From Lachnospiraceae bacterium (GTDB lineage Bacteria > Bacillota > Clostridia > Lachnospirales > Lachnospiraceae), in NCBI GenBank assembly GCA_017438775.1, contig JAFRUR010000096.1:1-64000 (forward strand): 64,000 nucleotides of DNA, in the 5' to 3' direction. The notes beneath the pieces were generated by a model that saw nothing but the letters and a program-made list of their open reading frames with translations, did no database searches and was not told where the DNA came from. This document shows, piece after piece, positions 15,892 through 24,730 of the stretch. Both the position numbers and the translations under genes were made by a program. Numbering within the stretch: position 1 is the stretch's first letter; each line of letters begins with the position of its first letter.

Positions 15892-18800
15892 ATGCTGCCG
15901 AAATTCAGCGTCAAAAGGCCATATACCATCCTTGTGGGCGTGGTGATGGTGCTCGTTCTGGGCTACGTCTCGCTCACCAAGATGACGGCGGACCTTTTGC
16001 CGAGCATGAACTTTAACTACGCGATCGTCATGACCACGTACCCCGGGGCCAGCCCCGAGACGGTGGAAAATGCGGTGACGCGTCCCCTCGAGGCGCAGAT
16101 GGCCTCGCTCAGCAACATCGTGAGCGTGAGCTCGGTCTCGAACGACAACTACAGCATGGTCATCCTGGAGTTCACGGAGACGGCCGACATGAACGCGGCC
16201 ACCGTGGACATGCGCGAAAGCCTGGACCAGCTGACGAACGTCTTCCCGGAGGGGGTGGGACGCCCTCTCATCATGAAGATCAATCCGGACATGCTCCCGG
16301 TCATGACGGCCGCGGTGGACGCGGAGGGGCTCTCGCAGGCGGAACTCACGCGCTTCGTGCAGACGGAGATCGTGCCGGCCTTCGAGAGGATCGAGGGCGT
16401 GGCCAGCGTCTCCGTGAGCGGCGACGTCACCGAGAGCATCCAGGTGATTCTGCGCCAGGACCGCATCGATAAGAAGAACGCGGAGATCCGCGCCGCCCTG
16501 GACAAGAAGTTCGAGGACGGCCAGAAGGAACTGGACGACGCTCGCGGAAAGATCGAGGACGGCCAGAAGGAACTGGATGAGAAGAAAGACCAGGCGGCAT
16601 CGCAGATGTCCGACGGTCTCGCGCAGATCGTCGGCGGGCGCGCCGGCCTTCTGAAGGGCGAGCAGGAGATCCGCTCCAAGCTCTCCGAACTGGACAGCGC
16701 GAAGGCCCAGCTGGAGCAGGGCAAGACGCAGCTGGCCGCGGGCAAGGCGGAGCTGGAGAACCGGAAGAACCAGTGGACCCTGTTTTCGCCCCTGCTCGGC
16801 ACCGTGGCGGACGGCCTCGAGGCGCTGGAAGAAGCCGGTGTGGGAGAAGAGGAGTTAAACGACCTGATCGAGCAGGCCCTCTCCGGTCTCACGGAAGAGC
16901 AGCGCGCGGCCCTGACCGCGATGGTCGGCGATATCCCGCTGAGCGCCGATGCCGTGCGCAAAATGGCGTCCGATATCGACACGCAGATCGCCGAGGGCGA
17001 GGCGCAGCTGGCCAAGGCCGGGGCGGAACTGGCCTCCGGCGAGGCGCAGCTCGAGAGCGGCAGGCAGATACTGGAGAAGACCCTGGCCCAGCTCGAGGGA
17101 CAGGAGGTCTCTCTGGACAAGGCTCTGGCGGCCCTGAACCAGGGGCAGATTCTGGCCGGGATCGAGATCTCCGGCGCCCAGAGCCAGCTGACGTCGGCCC
17201 TGGCCGGCATCGAGGCGGCGCAGGCCCAGATGGACCAGGCCAAGGATACGGCCTACACGCAGGCCGACCTCAACAAGGTCCTGTCCGCGGACACCATCCG
17301 CGCCCTGCTGACGGCGCAGAACTTTTCCATGCCGGCGGGCTCTGCGTCCGAGGACGGGGAATCCTACCTCGTGCGTGTGGGCGACCGCGTGAAGAGCGCG
17401 AAGGAGCTGGAGACCCTGCCCCTCATGAACCTGCATCTGGACGGGGTGGACGCCGTCGTCCTGGGCGACGTCGCGGACATCATCGTGTCGAATGACGCAG
17501 CCAGCAAATTCGCCGTCATCAACGGAAATCCGGGCATCATTCTGACGATGGACAAGCAGACCGGCTACTCCACCGGCGACGTCTCCAAAAAGATCGTGAA
17601 GGTGTTCGGAGAGCTGGAGAAGCGGCATCCCGGCACCCATCTCACCGCCCTTCTGGACCAGGGCGTCTACATCGATCTCGTGATCGATTCCGTGGTCAAG
17701 AACATGCTGGTCGGCGGCCTGCTGGCCATCCTGGTCCTGATCCTGTTCCTGCGCAATTTCCGGCCCACCCTGATCATCGCCTGCTCCATTCCGCTGAGTG
17801 TGGTGACCGCGGTGGCGCTGATGTATTTCTCCGGCATCACCCTGAATGTGATCTCCCTGGGCGGTCTCGCCCTGGGCATCGGCATGCTGGTGGACAACTC
17901 CATCGTCGTGATCGAGAACATCTACCGCATGCGCGCGGAGGAGGGCAAGACCGCACGCGAGGCCGCCGTGGAGGGCGCCCGCGAGGTGGCCGGCGCCATC
18001 ATCGCCTCGACCCTGACCACCGTGGTGGTTTTCCTTCCCATCGTCTTCGTGGAGGGCATCACCAAGCAGCTCTTCGTGGACATGGGCCTGACCATCGCCT
18101 ACTCGCTGCTCGCCAGCCTGATCATCGCTCTTTCGCTCGTGCCGGCGATGGCGGCGGGACTCCTGAAAAAAGAACAGGGAAAGAAGAGCCGGATCTCGCT
18201 TGCGGTCGAGCGGGCGTACGGAAAGATCCTGGGCGGAGCCCTGCGGGTCCGCGTCCTCGTGGTGCTGCTGTCGGTGGCGCTGCTGGCCGGGAGCGGTCTC
18301 GCGGCCATTTCCCGCGGCACGGCCTTCCTTCCGGATATGCAGAGCACGCAGGCGAGCGTGACCATGCGCATGCCCGTGGACGCGGAATTCGAGGAAGTGA
18401 AGAAGACCGCGACGGAGCTTATCTCCCGGCTGGAGAAGCTCCCGGACGTGACCACCGTCGGCGCGATGGCCGGAGGCTCGGGCCTGATGAATATCGGCGG
18501 CCTGGGCGGCGGAGGCGGACGGCGCAGCCAGTCGGTCTCCATGTACCTGATTCTGGATGAAAAGCGGAGCCTGGACAACATTGAACTCAAGGATGCCATC
18601 CTGACCGCGGGAGAGGATCTCCCCTGCGATCTGGACGTGACCACATCCACGATGGATATGTCGGCCCTGGGCGGGAGCGGGATCTCCGTGCGCATCAAGG
18701 GGCGCGACCTCGAAAAACTGCGGGACATCGCCGCGGATGTCGCGCAGATCCTCCGCGAGACGGAGGGGACCATGAACGTCTCCGACGGCATGGAGAACGC

Positions 18801-19803
18801 GGAGCAGCAGCTCAAGATCACGGTGGACAAGGAGAGCGCGGGAGAGTACAACCTGACCGTCGCCCAGGTCTTTTCCGCGGTGATGGGCGCGCTCTCGCAG
18901 GAAGTGAAGGCCACCACGATCGAGACCGACACGCAGGACCTTTCCGTGACCCTGATCGAGGGCGAGAAGCAGGAGAGGACCCGAAAGGAGATCCGCGACC
19001 TGACCGTGACCGTAAAGGGCGCGGACGGGACGGAGTCGGAGGTGCCTCTGTCCCGGTTCGTCACCTTTGAGAGCAGCAAGATCCAGTCCTCGATCCGCCG
19101 TGAGGACCAGTCGCGCTACATGACCGTGAGCGCGTCCATCGACGATACCCACAACATCGGCCTCGTGGCGGCGGACGTCACGTCCCGGCTGTCCTCGTAC
19201 GAGGTCCCGGACGGCTACACCGTGGAGATGGCCGGCGAGGATTCGACCATCAACGACGCGATGAGCGAGCTCATGAAGATGCTGGCCCTGTCCGTGATCT
19301 TCGTGTATCTGGTCATGGTGGCCCAGTTCCAGTCCCTGCTGTCGCCGTTTATCGTGATGTTTACCATCCCGCTGGCCTTCACCGGCGGCTTCCTGGCCCT
19401 GTTTGTGACGGGCAATCCCGTGAGCGTGATCTCCATGCTCGGCTTCGTCATGCTGGCCGGCATCATCGTCAACAACGGCATCGTGCTCGTGGATTACATG
19501 AACCAGCTGCGCAGCCGCGGGATCCCGAAGCGCCAGGCCATTCTGGAAGGCTGCAAGACCCGTCTGCGCCCCGTCTTCATGACGGCCCTCACCACCGTTC
19601 TGGCGCTGTCCACGATGGCGTTCGGCACGGACCTGGGCGCGGAGATGACGCGGCCCCTGGCCATCGTGGTCATCGGCGGTCTGGCCTACGGCACTCTGCT
19701 CACCCTGCTGGTCGTTCCCTGCATCTACGACCTGATGACCCGGAAAGACAAGCCGCAGGAGGCTCCGGAAGTTCTGCCCGAAGGCACGCCCGCGGAGGCA
19801 TAG
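15892..19803 (+). CDS. RND-family (HAE1-like) exporter with a large coiled-coil insertion
   Basis: 1303 residues, about 250 more than AcrB-type proteins. The RND frame is clear: an N-terminal segment after KRPYTILVGVVMVLVLGYVSL, the porter repeats (MTTYPGASPETVENAVTRPLE), membrane helices with LGGLALGIGMLVDNSIVVIENIYR, and the second half ending in GGLAYGTLLTLLVVPCIYD. The extra length is an insert at about residues 195-455 made of Gln/Glu/Lys/Ala heptad-like repeats (FEDGQKELDDARGKIEDGQKELD), probably a long coiled coil projecting outside the cell. Bacillota relatives such as SwrC export lipopeptides or drugs using the proton gradient. No adaptor or outer-membrane partner is nearby, as expected for a monoderm. 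The substrate is unknown. Confidence 0.93.
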   Translation: MLPKFSVKRPYTILVGVVMVLVLGYVSLTKMTADLLPSMNFNYAIVMTTYPGASPETVENAVTRPLEAQMASLSNIVSVSSVSNDNYSMVILEFTETADMNAATVDMRESLDQLTNVFPEGVGRPLIMKINPDMLPVMTAAVDAEGLSQAELTRFVQTEIVPAFERIEGVASVSVSGDVTESIQVILRQDRIDKKNAEIRAALDKKFEDGQKELDDARGKIEDGQKELDEKKDQAASQMSDGLAQIVGGRAGLLKGEQEIRSKLSELDSAKAQLEQGKTQLAAGKAELENRKNQWTLFSPLLGTVADGLEALEEAGVGEEELNDLIEQALSGLTEEQRAALTAMVGDIPLSADAVRKMASDIDTQIAEGEAQLAKAGAELASGEAQLESGRQILEKTLAQLEGQEVSLDKALAALNQGQILAGIEISGAQSQLTSALAGIEAAQAQMDQAKDTAYTQADLNKVLSADTIRALLTAQNFSMPAGSASEDGESYLVRVGDRVKSAKELETLPLMNLHLDGVDAVVLGDVADIIVSNDAASKFAVINGNPGIILTMDKQTGYSTGDVSKKIVKVFGELEKRHPGTHLTALLDQGVYIDLVIDSVVKNMLVGGLLAILVLILFLRNFRPTLIIACSIPLSVVTAVALMYFSGITLNVISLGGLALGIGMLVDNSIVVIENIYRMRAEEGKTAREAAVEGAREVAGAIIASTLTTVVVFLPIVFVEGITKQLFVDMGLTIAYSLLASLIIALSLVPAMAAGLLKKEQGKKSRISLAVERAYGKILGGALRVRVLVVLLSVALLAGSGLAAISRGTAFLPDMQSTQASVTMRMPVDAEFEEVKKTATELISRLEKLPDVTTVGAMAGGSGLMNIGGLGGGGGRRSQSVSMYLILDEKRSLDNIELKDAILTAGEDLPCDLDVTTSTMDMSALGGSGISVRIKGRDLEKLRDIAADVAQILRETEGTMNVSDGMENAEQQLKITVDKESAGEYNLTVAQVFSAVMGALSQEVKATTIETDTQDLSVTLIEGEKQERTRKEIRDLTVTVKGADGTESEVPLSRFVTFESSKIQSSIRREDQSRYMTVSASIDDTHNIGLVAADVTSRLSSYEVPDGYTVEMAGEDSTINDAMSELMKMLALSVIFVYLVMVAQFQSLLSPFIVMFTIPLAFTGGFLALFVTGNPVSVISMLGFVMLAGIIVNNGIVLVDYMNQLRSRGIPKRQAILEGCKTRLRPVFMTALTTVLALSTMAFGTDLGAEMTRPLAIVVIGGLAYGTLLTLLVVPCIYDLMTRKDKPQEAPEVLPEGTPAEA

Positions 19804-19807
19804 TTCC

Positions 19808-20791
19808 ATGAAGAAAGTTACCATTATCATCCCCAACTACAACGGAGAAGTCTTCCTCCCGGCCTGCCTGGACGGACTGCGGGCGCAGGAGGGCGCGGAT
19901 TTCGATACCCTTGTGGTGGAGAACGGTTCGCAGGATTCCTCCCGCGAGGTCCTGGCCCGCTATCCCGAGGTTCGCGTCCTGCAGATGGAGGAGAACCTGG
20001 GCTTTGCGGGCGGGGTGAACGCCGACATCCGCGCCGCGGACACGCCCTACGTCCTGCTCCTGAACAACGACACGCGGCCGTTTCCGGGCTTTGTGCGGGA
20101 GCTCCTCGCCGCGATCGAAAAGAGCGAAAGCATCTTCTCCGTGAGCGCGCAGATGCTGCGCATGGACCGGCCGGACCTTCTGGACGACGCCGGCGACGGT
20201 TACTGCGCCCTGGGCTGGGCCTTCCAGCACGGGACGGCGCGCCCCGCGGAGGAATACGCCGCGCCACGCCGCGTCTTTTCGGCCTGCGCCGGCGCGGCCA
20301 TCTACCGCAGGGACCTTCTGGAGAAGACCGGCCTCTTTGACGAGGCGCATTTCGCCTATCTGGAAGACATCGATCTGGGCTTTCGCGGCAGGCTCCTGGG
20401 CTGCCAGAACCTCTACGCCCCGCGGGCCAAGGTCCTGCATGTGGGAAGCGGCACCAGCGGCTCGAAGTACAATTCGTTCAAGGTGCGCCTCGCGGCGCGC
20501 AACAGCGTCTATGTGGCGCACAAGAACCTCGCCCCCTGGCAGAAGGTCCTGAACGCGCCCGCGCTTGCGCTGGGGCATCTGGTCAAACTCGTTTTCTTTG
20601 CCCGCCGCGGCTTCGCGAAGGACTATTTTGCGGGTCTGAAAGAGGGCATCCTGACCTGCGGGACCCTGAAGACGGTGGATTTTGCGGACGTGCCCTTTGC
20701 GCGGCAGCTGTCCCTTGAAGCCTGGCTTCTGGGCGATACGGTGCGCTATGCGGTGCAGGTATTCGTAAGGAAACTGAATCCGAAGATGTGA
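19808..20791 (+). CDS. GT2 family glycosyltransferase (rhamnosyltransferase-like)
   Basis: 327 residues. The GT2 core is seen as VTIIIPNYNGEVFLPACLDGL, VVENGSQDSSREVL, the DxD equivalent LLLNNDTRP and the acceptor region FDEAHFAYLEDIDLGFRGRL. It resembles WbbL/RfbF-type transferases that build surface polysaccharides. The gene begins four bases after the RND exporter stop, with GGAGG inside the exporter's last codons, so it is the end of the dapA transcript or part of it. The sugar donor and acceptor are not predictable. No terminator was seen before the ABC permease gene that follows. Confidence 0.9.
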   Translation: MKKVTIIIPNYNGEVFLPACLDGLRAQEGADFDTLVVENGSQDSSREVLARYPEVRVLQMEENLGFAGGVNADIRAADTPYVLLLNNDTRPFPGFVRELLAAIEKSESIFSVSAQMLRMDRPDLLDDAGDGYCALGWAFQHGTARPAEEYAAPRRVFSACAGAAIYRRDLLEKTGLFDEAHFAYLEDIDLGFRGRLLGCQNLYAPRAKVLHVGSGTSGSKYNSFKVRLAARNSVYVAHKNLAPWQKVLNAPALALGHLVKLVFFARRGFAKDYFAGLKEGILTCGTLKTVDFADVPFARQLSLEAWLLGDTVRYAVQVFVRKLNPKM

Positions 20792-20900
20792 CGTGGCTGC
20801 GTTCCGGCCGATGCAGCTCCGGAAAGAATGCGCCGGGCGGGCTCCGGCCGGATCCGCCCCGAAAAACCAAATCAGACAGAATAAGGCTCGAACGCAGTAC

Positions 20901-23894
20901 ATGAAAAAGACGGCACTGGCAATTCGAAACGGTATCAAAGCAACGCTGAGGACTCCCGGAAAAGCGTTGCTTTATTGCTGTATCCTGATTCTGCTGGGGG
21001 TTCTCACGTCTGCCGCCTTCTGTGTGAACACCGCCGTGCGCGGGTATCTCGCGGACTGCGACGCGTTCTATCACACCGTTGTCAACGCGGAGTATATCGG
21101 AGACGCATATCCGGAGACCAACGTCATCGATCCCGCGCTCACGGAGGCGCTGCGCGTCCGCAGGGAGGGCATCGAAGCCCTGACCGCAGATCCGTCGGTC
21201 CTGTCCTGGGAGCCTGCCGCGGACACGGCCGCCTATGTGACGGGGCTGCACCGCAAGGACCGCGGCGTGTACGACGCCGACGAGGCGGTGCTTGCCGTTT
21301 ACCTCCTGGGGTACGACGAGCGCATGATGGCGTGGCAGGGAACGATCGCAGACGTCCGGTATTCGGGGGATGACGCGAGCCGGAAAATGGTGCTGGTCTG
21401 CACGGACCGGGAAGAAAACGGCGCCGGCGACCGTCTGGAGAAGGGGCGGTACTACCTCATGTGCGGGCGTTTCTTCCGCGGCAGCAGCAGCTATCTCTGG
21501 TTTGAGGCGCGGGAGACGCGGTTCGGGCCGAAGGAGGCCCCGACGCGGGTCCCCTCGTTCACGCCCGCCGCGTCACCGGAGGAGCCGAATGCCCTGTACG
21601 ATTCGCTGGCTGCGCTGATGGCCCAGCGCAACGACGCCTGCCACGTGCAGTTCACCTCCGCTCTGGAGGACCAGATCACCTTCCATCAGCAGGAGCAGGC
21701 CATCACGGAGGGACGGAGCTTTACGGCGGAGGAGTACGAGACCGGCGCGAAGGTCTGTGTCCTTCCGGAATCGATGACGTCGCTGCTGAAATGCGGCGTG
21801 GGGGACGAGGTGTCCCTGTCCTTCTCGGAGGCGGGCGGCGATCTGTATGCCGGGCTGCTGTCCGTGTCCGACGCGGAGCCATACCGCATCGTCGGTATCT
21901 GCAGCCGGGATGAGAGCGACCTCTTCCGCATCTATCTGCCCCGCGCCGCAGGCTCTGCACCGGTCCCGTCGTCCGTCATCGGGTACCGCCTGGGACAGCT
22001 GCGGGTGCGGAACGCGCAGATCGACGCGTTTCTGGAAAAGGCCGCGCCCCTGGAGGAGCACGGCTTCCGCTTCACGGTGTACGACCAGGGATACGGGGCT
22101 GCCGTGGAGCCCATGCTGGAGATCCTTCTGATCTCGCGGATCTTCCTGGCCGTCTGCCTCCTGCTGGCGGCCGCGGTCCTCTGCCTGCAGAGCTATATGT
22201 TCATTCTGAGACAGCGGGAGAGCGCGGGCATCATGCTGGCGCTTGGGAGCGGAAAGGGCCATGTGCTGGCGTACTTTCTGACCTGCGCCGCGGCGGTCTC
22301 TCTGCCGGGCATCCTGATCGGGTGCGCGGCAGGAAGCTTTCTGGACCGCACGGTGTACCGGGTGCTGAGCGGTTACGCCGCAAAGGCCGCCGCGCCGGAC
22401 CTGCGCTATTCCGTCAGCGCCCTGTCCGTGACGCGCCACCTGGACTTCGCTTCCGGGGGAAGCCTGCTCGTCTACGCAGCCGCGGCCGGGCTGCTCCTTG
22501 CCGCAGCGGCGGCCTTCACCCTGCTGTTTGCCGGTCTCTGTCTGCGGACGACGGAAAAGAAAAAGAAGAAGAAAAAGGCTCGGACGGTCCGGCGCGTTCT
22601 CCGCGCCTCCTCGCACCTGACGACGCGTCTGAAATACGCGATCCTGTCAATGCGCAGGAGCCCGGCGCGCACGCTGGCAGCCCTGCTTCTGGCCGCGGCC
22701 GTCACGGTGTTCTTCGGCCAGCTGACCGCTTCGATGGACGCGTATCACGAGCGGCTGGCGCAGATCCGGGAAAGCGCCGTCATCCGCGGGCATGCGACCG
22801 ACCCCTCGGGGCAGCAGGTCGAAAAACTTCTGGTAAGTGCTTCGGCCGTGGAAAAGTTTGTCGATTCCGGCCTGCTCGCCGGATCCTGCGTATCCAACGA
22901 CGTATGCCATCTGCGCTTCCACGGCATTGCCGCCACCGCGCAGGGAGAAACGAGAGAACTGCCGGAACCGGTCTACCCGGTGGGATCCTTTGCGGTCGAG
23001 ACGTTTTTTCGCCAGATGACCTTTGAGCCCTCCTGGGTGCGCACGAGCTCCGTGACGGGCAACGGCCGGTTCTATTACACCGACCCGCCCCTGGTCGAGT
23101 GGCTTGACGGCTACAGCGATGATTTCTCCGGCGGGAAGGTCTGCGTCATCCCGAAGTCCCTGCAGGAGGAACACGGCATCGCCCTGGGGGACACGGTGCG
23201 CTTTGTCTTTGCAATCACGTACTACGGCTCCCCCTTCATCGATACGACCGACCTGAAGGTGGTCGGCACCTATCGGGGCGGAGACAGCGGCCGCACGGTC
23301 TTTTCGCCGATGGACCTGACGGAGCTGGAACTCATAAACAGCCATTTCCTCGGCATATATGCGCTCTCGCGCGGCTACAGCAGCTTTACCTTTACCTTAA
23401 AGAGTGCGGCGCAGCTCGACGAGGCGCGCGATGCCCTGACCGAATCGGGCTTCACCTGGATCGGCTCCGGGGCGAGGCCGCCCTATTACGCGCTGCTGGA
23501 CGATGGGATCTTCCTCTCCGCGGTGCGTTCCATGGAGCGGCAGATCCGGTATGTGGGCGTGATGCACGGTGCCCTGTACGTTCTGGCCGCCCTGCTGAGC
23601 TTTGCCGTCGCCTGGCTGATGGTGTCCTCGCGCCGTCCGGAGATCGCCCTGATGCGGGCGCTCGGGACGCAGCGCGGCAGGATCGTCGGGAACTTCGTGT
23701 TTGAGCAGGTCTTCCTTTGCGCCCTCGGGATCGGCGCGGGCTTCCTGCTCTGGCGCATCCTGGGCCACATGCCCGGCCCGGCGCACCTGGCGCTGTCGGG
23801 GGCGTATCTCGGCATCTGGGGCCTGTCGTCGCTGCTGTGTGCCATGACGAAAGTCCGGTCGCAGGCCTACGCCCAGCTGACCGAGCCGGAATAA
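20901..23894 (+). CDS. ABC transporter permease, FtsX/MacB type
   Basis: 997 residues in two FtsX-like halves. A first membrane segment (about 17-40) is followed by a large extracytoplasmic domain (about 45-410), three membrane segments (about 410-560), a lysine-rich cytoplasmic linker (TTEKKKKKKKARTVRR), then a second set: one segment, an extracytoplasmic domain of about 220 residues and three closing segments. This layout matches MacB/LolC-like or BceB-like mechanotransmission permeases. I chose the ATG at 20901 because MKKTALAIRNGIKATLRTPGK is a typical beginning; an upstream in-frame start would add 36 unlikely residues. Only a weak AAGG precedes it. Its ATPase follows after 18 bases. The substrate, perhaps a peptide or lipoprotein, is unknown. 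Confidence 0.88.
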   Translation: MKKTALAIRNGIKATLRTPGKALLYCCILILLGVLTSAAFCVNTAVRGYLADCDAFYHTVVNAEYIGDAYPETNVIDPALTEALRVRREGIEALTADPSVLSWEPAADTAAYVTGLHRKDRGVYDADEAVLAVYLLGYDERMMAWQGTIADVRYSGDDASRKMVLVCTDREENGAGDRLEKGRYYLMCGRFFRGSSSYLWFEARETRFGPKEAPTRVPSFTPAASPEEPNALYDSLAALMAQRNDACHVQFTSALEDQITFHQQEQAITEGRSFTAEEYETGAKVCVLPESMTSLLKCGVGDEVSLSFSEAGGDLYAGLLSVSDAEPYRIVGICSRDESDLFRIYLPRAAGSAPVPSSVIGYRLGQLRVRNAQIDAFLEKAAPLEEHGFRFTVYDQGYGAAVEPMLEILLISRIFLAVCLLLAAAVLCLQSYMFILRQRESAGIMLALGSGKGHVLAYFLTCAAAVSLPGILIGCAAGSFLDRTVYRVLSGYAAKAAAPDLRYSVSALSVTRHLDFASGGSLLVYAAAAGLLLAAAAAFTLLFAGLCLRTTEKKKKKKKARTVRRVLRASSHLTTRLKYAILSMRRSPARTLAALLLAAAVTVFFGQLTASMDAYHERLAQIRESAVIRGHATDPSGQQVEKLLVSASAVEKFVDSGLLAGSCVSNDVCHLRFHGIAATAQGETRELPEPVYPVGSFAVETFFRQMTFEPSWVRTSSVTGNGRFYYTDPPLVEWLDGYSDDFSGGKVCVIPKSLQEEHGIALGDTVRFVFAITYYGSPFIDTTDLKVVGTYRGGDSGRTVFSPMDLTELELINSHFLGIYALSRGYSSFTFTLKSAAQLDEARDALTESGFTWIGSGARPPYYALLDDGIFLSAVRSMERQIRYVGVMHGALYVLAALLSFAVAWLMVSSRRPEIALMRALGTQRGRIVGNFVFEQVFLCALGIGAGFLLWRILGHMPGPAHLALSGAYLGIWGLSSLLCAMTKVRSQAYAQLTEPE

Positions 23895-23912
23895 GGAAAG
23901 GAGGGAGACCGT

Positions 23913-24593
23913 ATGGCGATTCTGGAGATCCGGGACGTCGTTTACCGCTACGAATCCAAATACCAGACGACCGAGGCGCTGCGCGGCGTCAGATGCGCAT
24001 TCGAGGAGGGGAAGTTCTACGCCCTGATCGGAAAGAGCGGCTCGGGAAAGAGCACCCTGCTTTCCCTGATGGCGGGCCTGATGCTGCCGACGGAGGGCGA
24101 GATCCTGTACCGCGGGACGTCCACGTCGCAAATGGACCTGGACCGGTACCGGAGGGAGAATGTCGCGGTCGTGTACCAGTCGTTCCGTCTGTTCCCGCTT
24201 CTCACGGTGGAGGAGAACGTCACCTATCCGATGGAACTGCGGGGCGTGCCCGGGAAAGAGGCACGGGAGACGGCGCAGCGGCTTATCCGGCGCGTGGACC
24301 TGCCGGACACGGTCCTGCGGCGCTTCCCGGGGATGCTCTCCGGGGGAGAACAGCAGAGGGTCGCCGTCGCGCGGGCCATCAGCATGGATTCGAAACTCCT
24401 TCTGGCCGACGAGCCGACGGGCAACCTGGATACGGAAAACAGCGACCGCGTCGTGGAACTGCTTCTCTCGCTCGCGCACAGCGACGGCTACTGCGTCATC
24501 GTCGTGACGCACGATCTGGAGATCGCGGGCAGGGCGGACTGCGTCTACAAAATGCGGGACGGAAAGCTGAGCGGGATGCAGGAAAAGGGCTGA
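23913..24593 (+). CDS. ABC transporter ATP-binding protein (LolD/MacB type)
   Basis: 226 residues. Walker A is GKSGSGKSTLL, the Q-loop VVYQSFRLFPLLTVEENV, the signature LSGGEQQRVAVARAI, Walker B LLLADEPTGNLD and the H-loop VTHDLE. The wording of the Walker B region is typical of the LolD/MacB/FtsE group that works with FtsX-like permeases. AAAGGAGGGAG precedes the ATG. It energises the permease encoded just upstream. Confidence 0.93.
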   Translation: MAILEIRDVVYRYESKYQTTEALRGVRCAFEEGKFYALIGKSGSGKSTLLSLMAGLMLPTEGEILYRGTSTSQMDLDRYRRENVAVVYQSFRLFPLLTVEENVTYPMELRGVPGKEARETAQRLIRRVDLPDTVLRRFPGMLSGGEQQRVAVARAISMDSKLLLADEPTGNLDTENSDRVVELLLSLAHSDGYCVIVVTHDLEIAGRADCVYKMRDGKLSGMQEKG

Positions 24594-24633
24594 GAATGTC
24601 TGCCGCAGCCGAAAAAGAAACAAAGGGTTCACA

Positions 24634-24651
24634 AAGGTTTCATGAAACCTT
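24634..24651. repeat. Perfect 18-bp palindrome ahead of the sugar-transferase promoter
   Basis: AAGGTTTCATGAAACCTT is self-complementary over all 18 bases. It begins 41 bases after the ABC ATPase stop and ends 24 bases before the -35 box at 24676. It lacks a T-run, so a protein-binding operator is as likely as a hairpin. Confidence 0.6.
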
Positions 24652-24675
24652 CAGAAAGGGGCGGGCCGCCGAGGC

Positions 24676-24704
24676 TTGCCCTTTTGATGTATTTCGTGTA
24701 AAAT
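24676..24704 (+). promoter_or_regulatory. Putative sigma-A promoter of the sugar-transferase/LCP genes
   Basis: TTGCCC and TAAAAT are 17 bases apart, 27 bases before the GTG start at 24731. The AT-rich patch stands out from its GC-rich surroundings. Confidence 0.6.
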
Positions 24705-24730
24705 ATACAGGATAGTCGGAGGTATGAGAC

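Noticed and set aside
16855-19836. A 3-kb open frame antisense to the RND exporter
   Set aside because: Low-complexity His/Gly/Asp-rich translation with no motif; the plus-strand RND protein is unmistakable. The same reasoning removes the antisense frames at 5675-7729, 27509-29557, 40898-43327 and 61485-63980.
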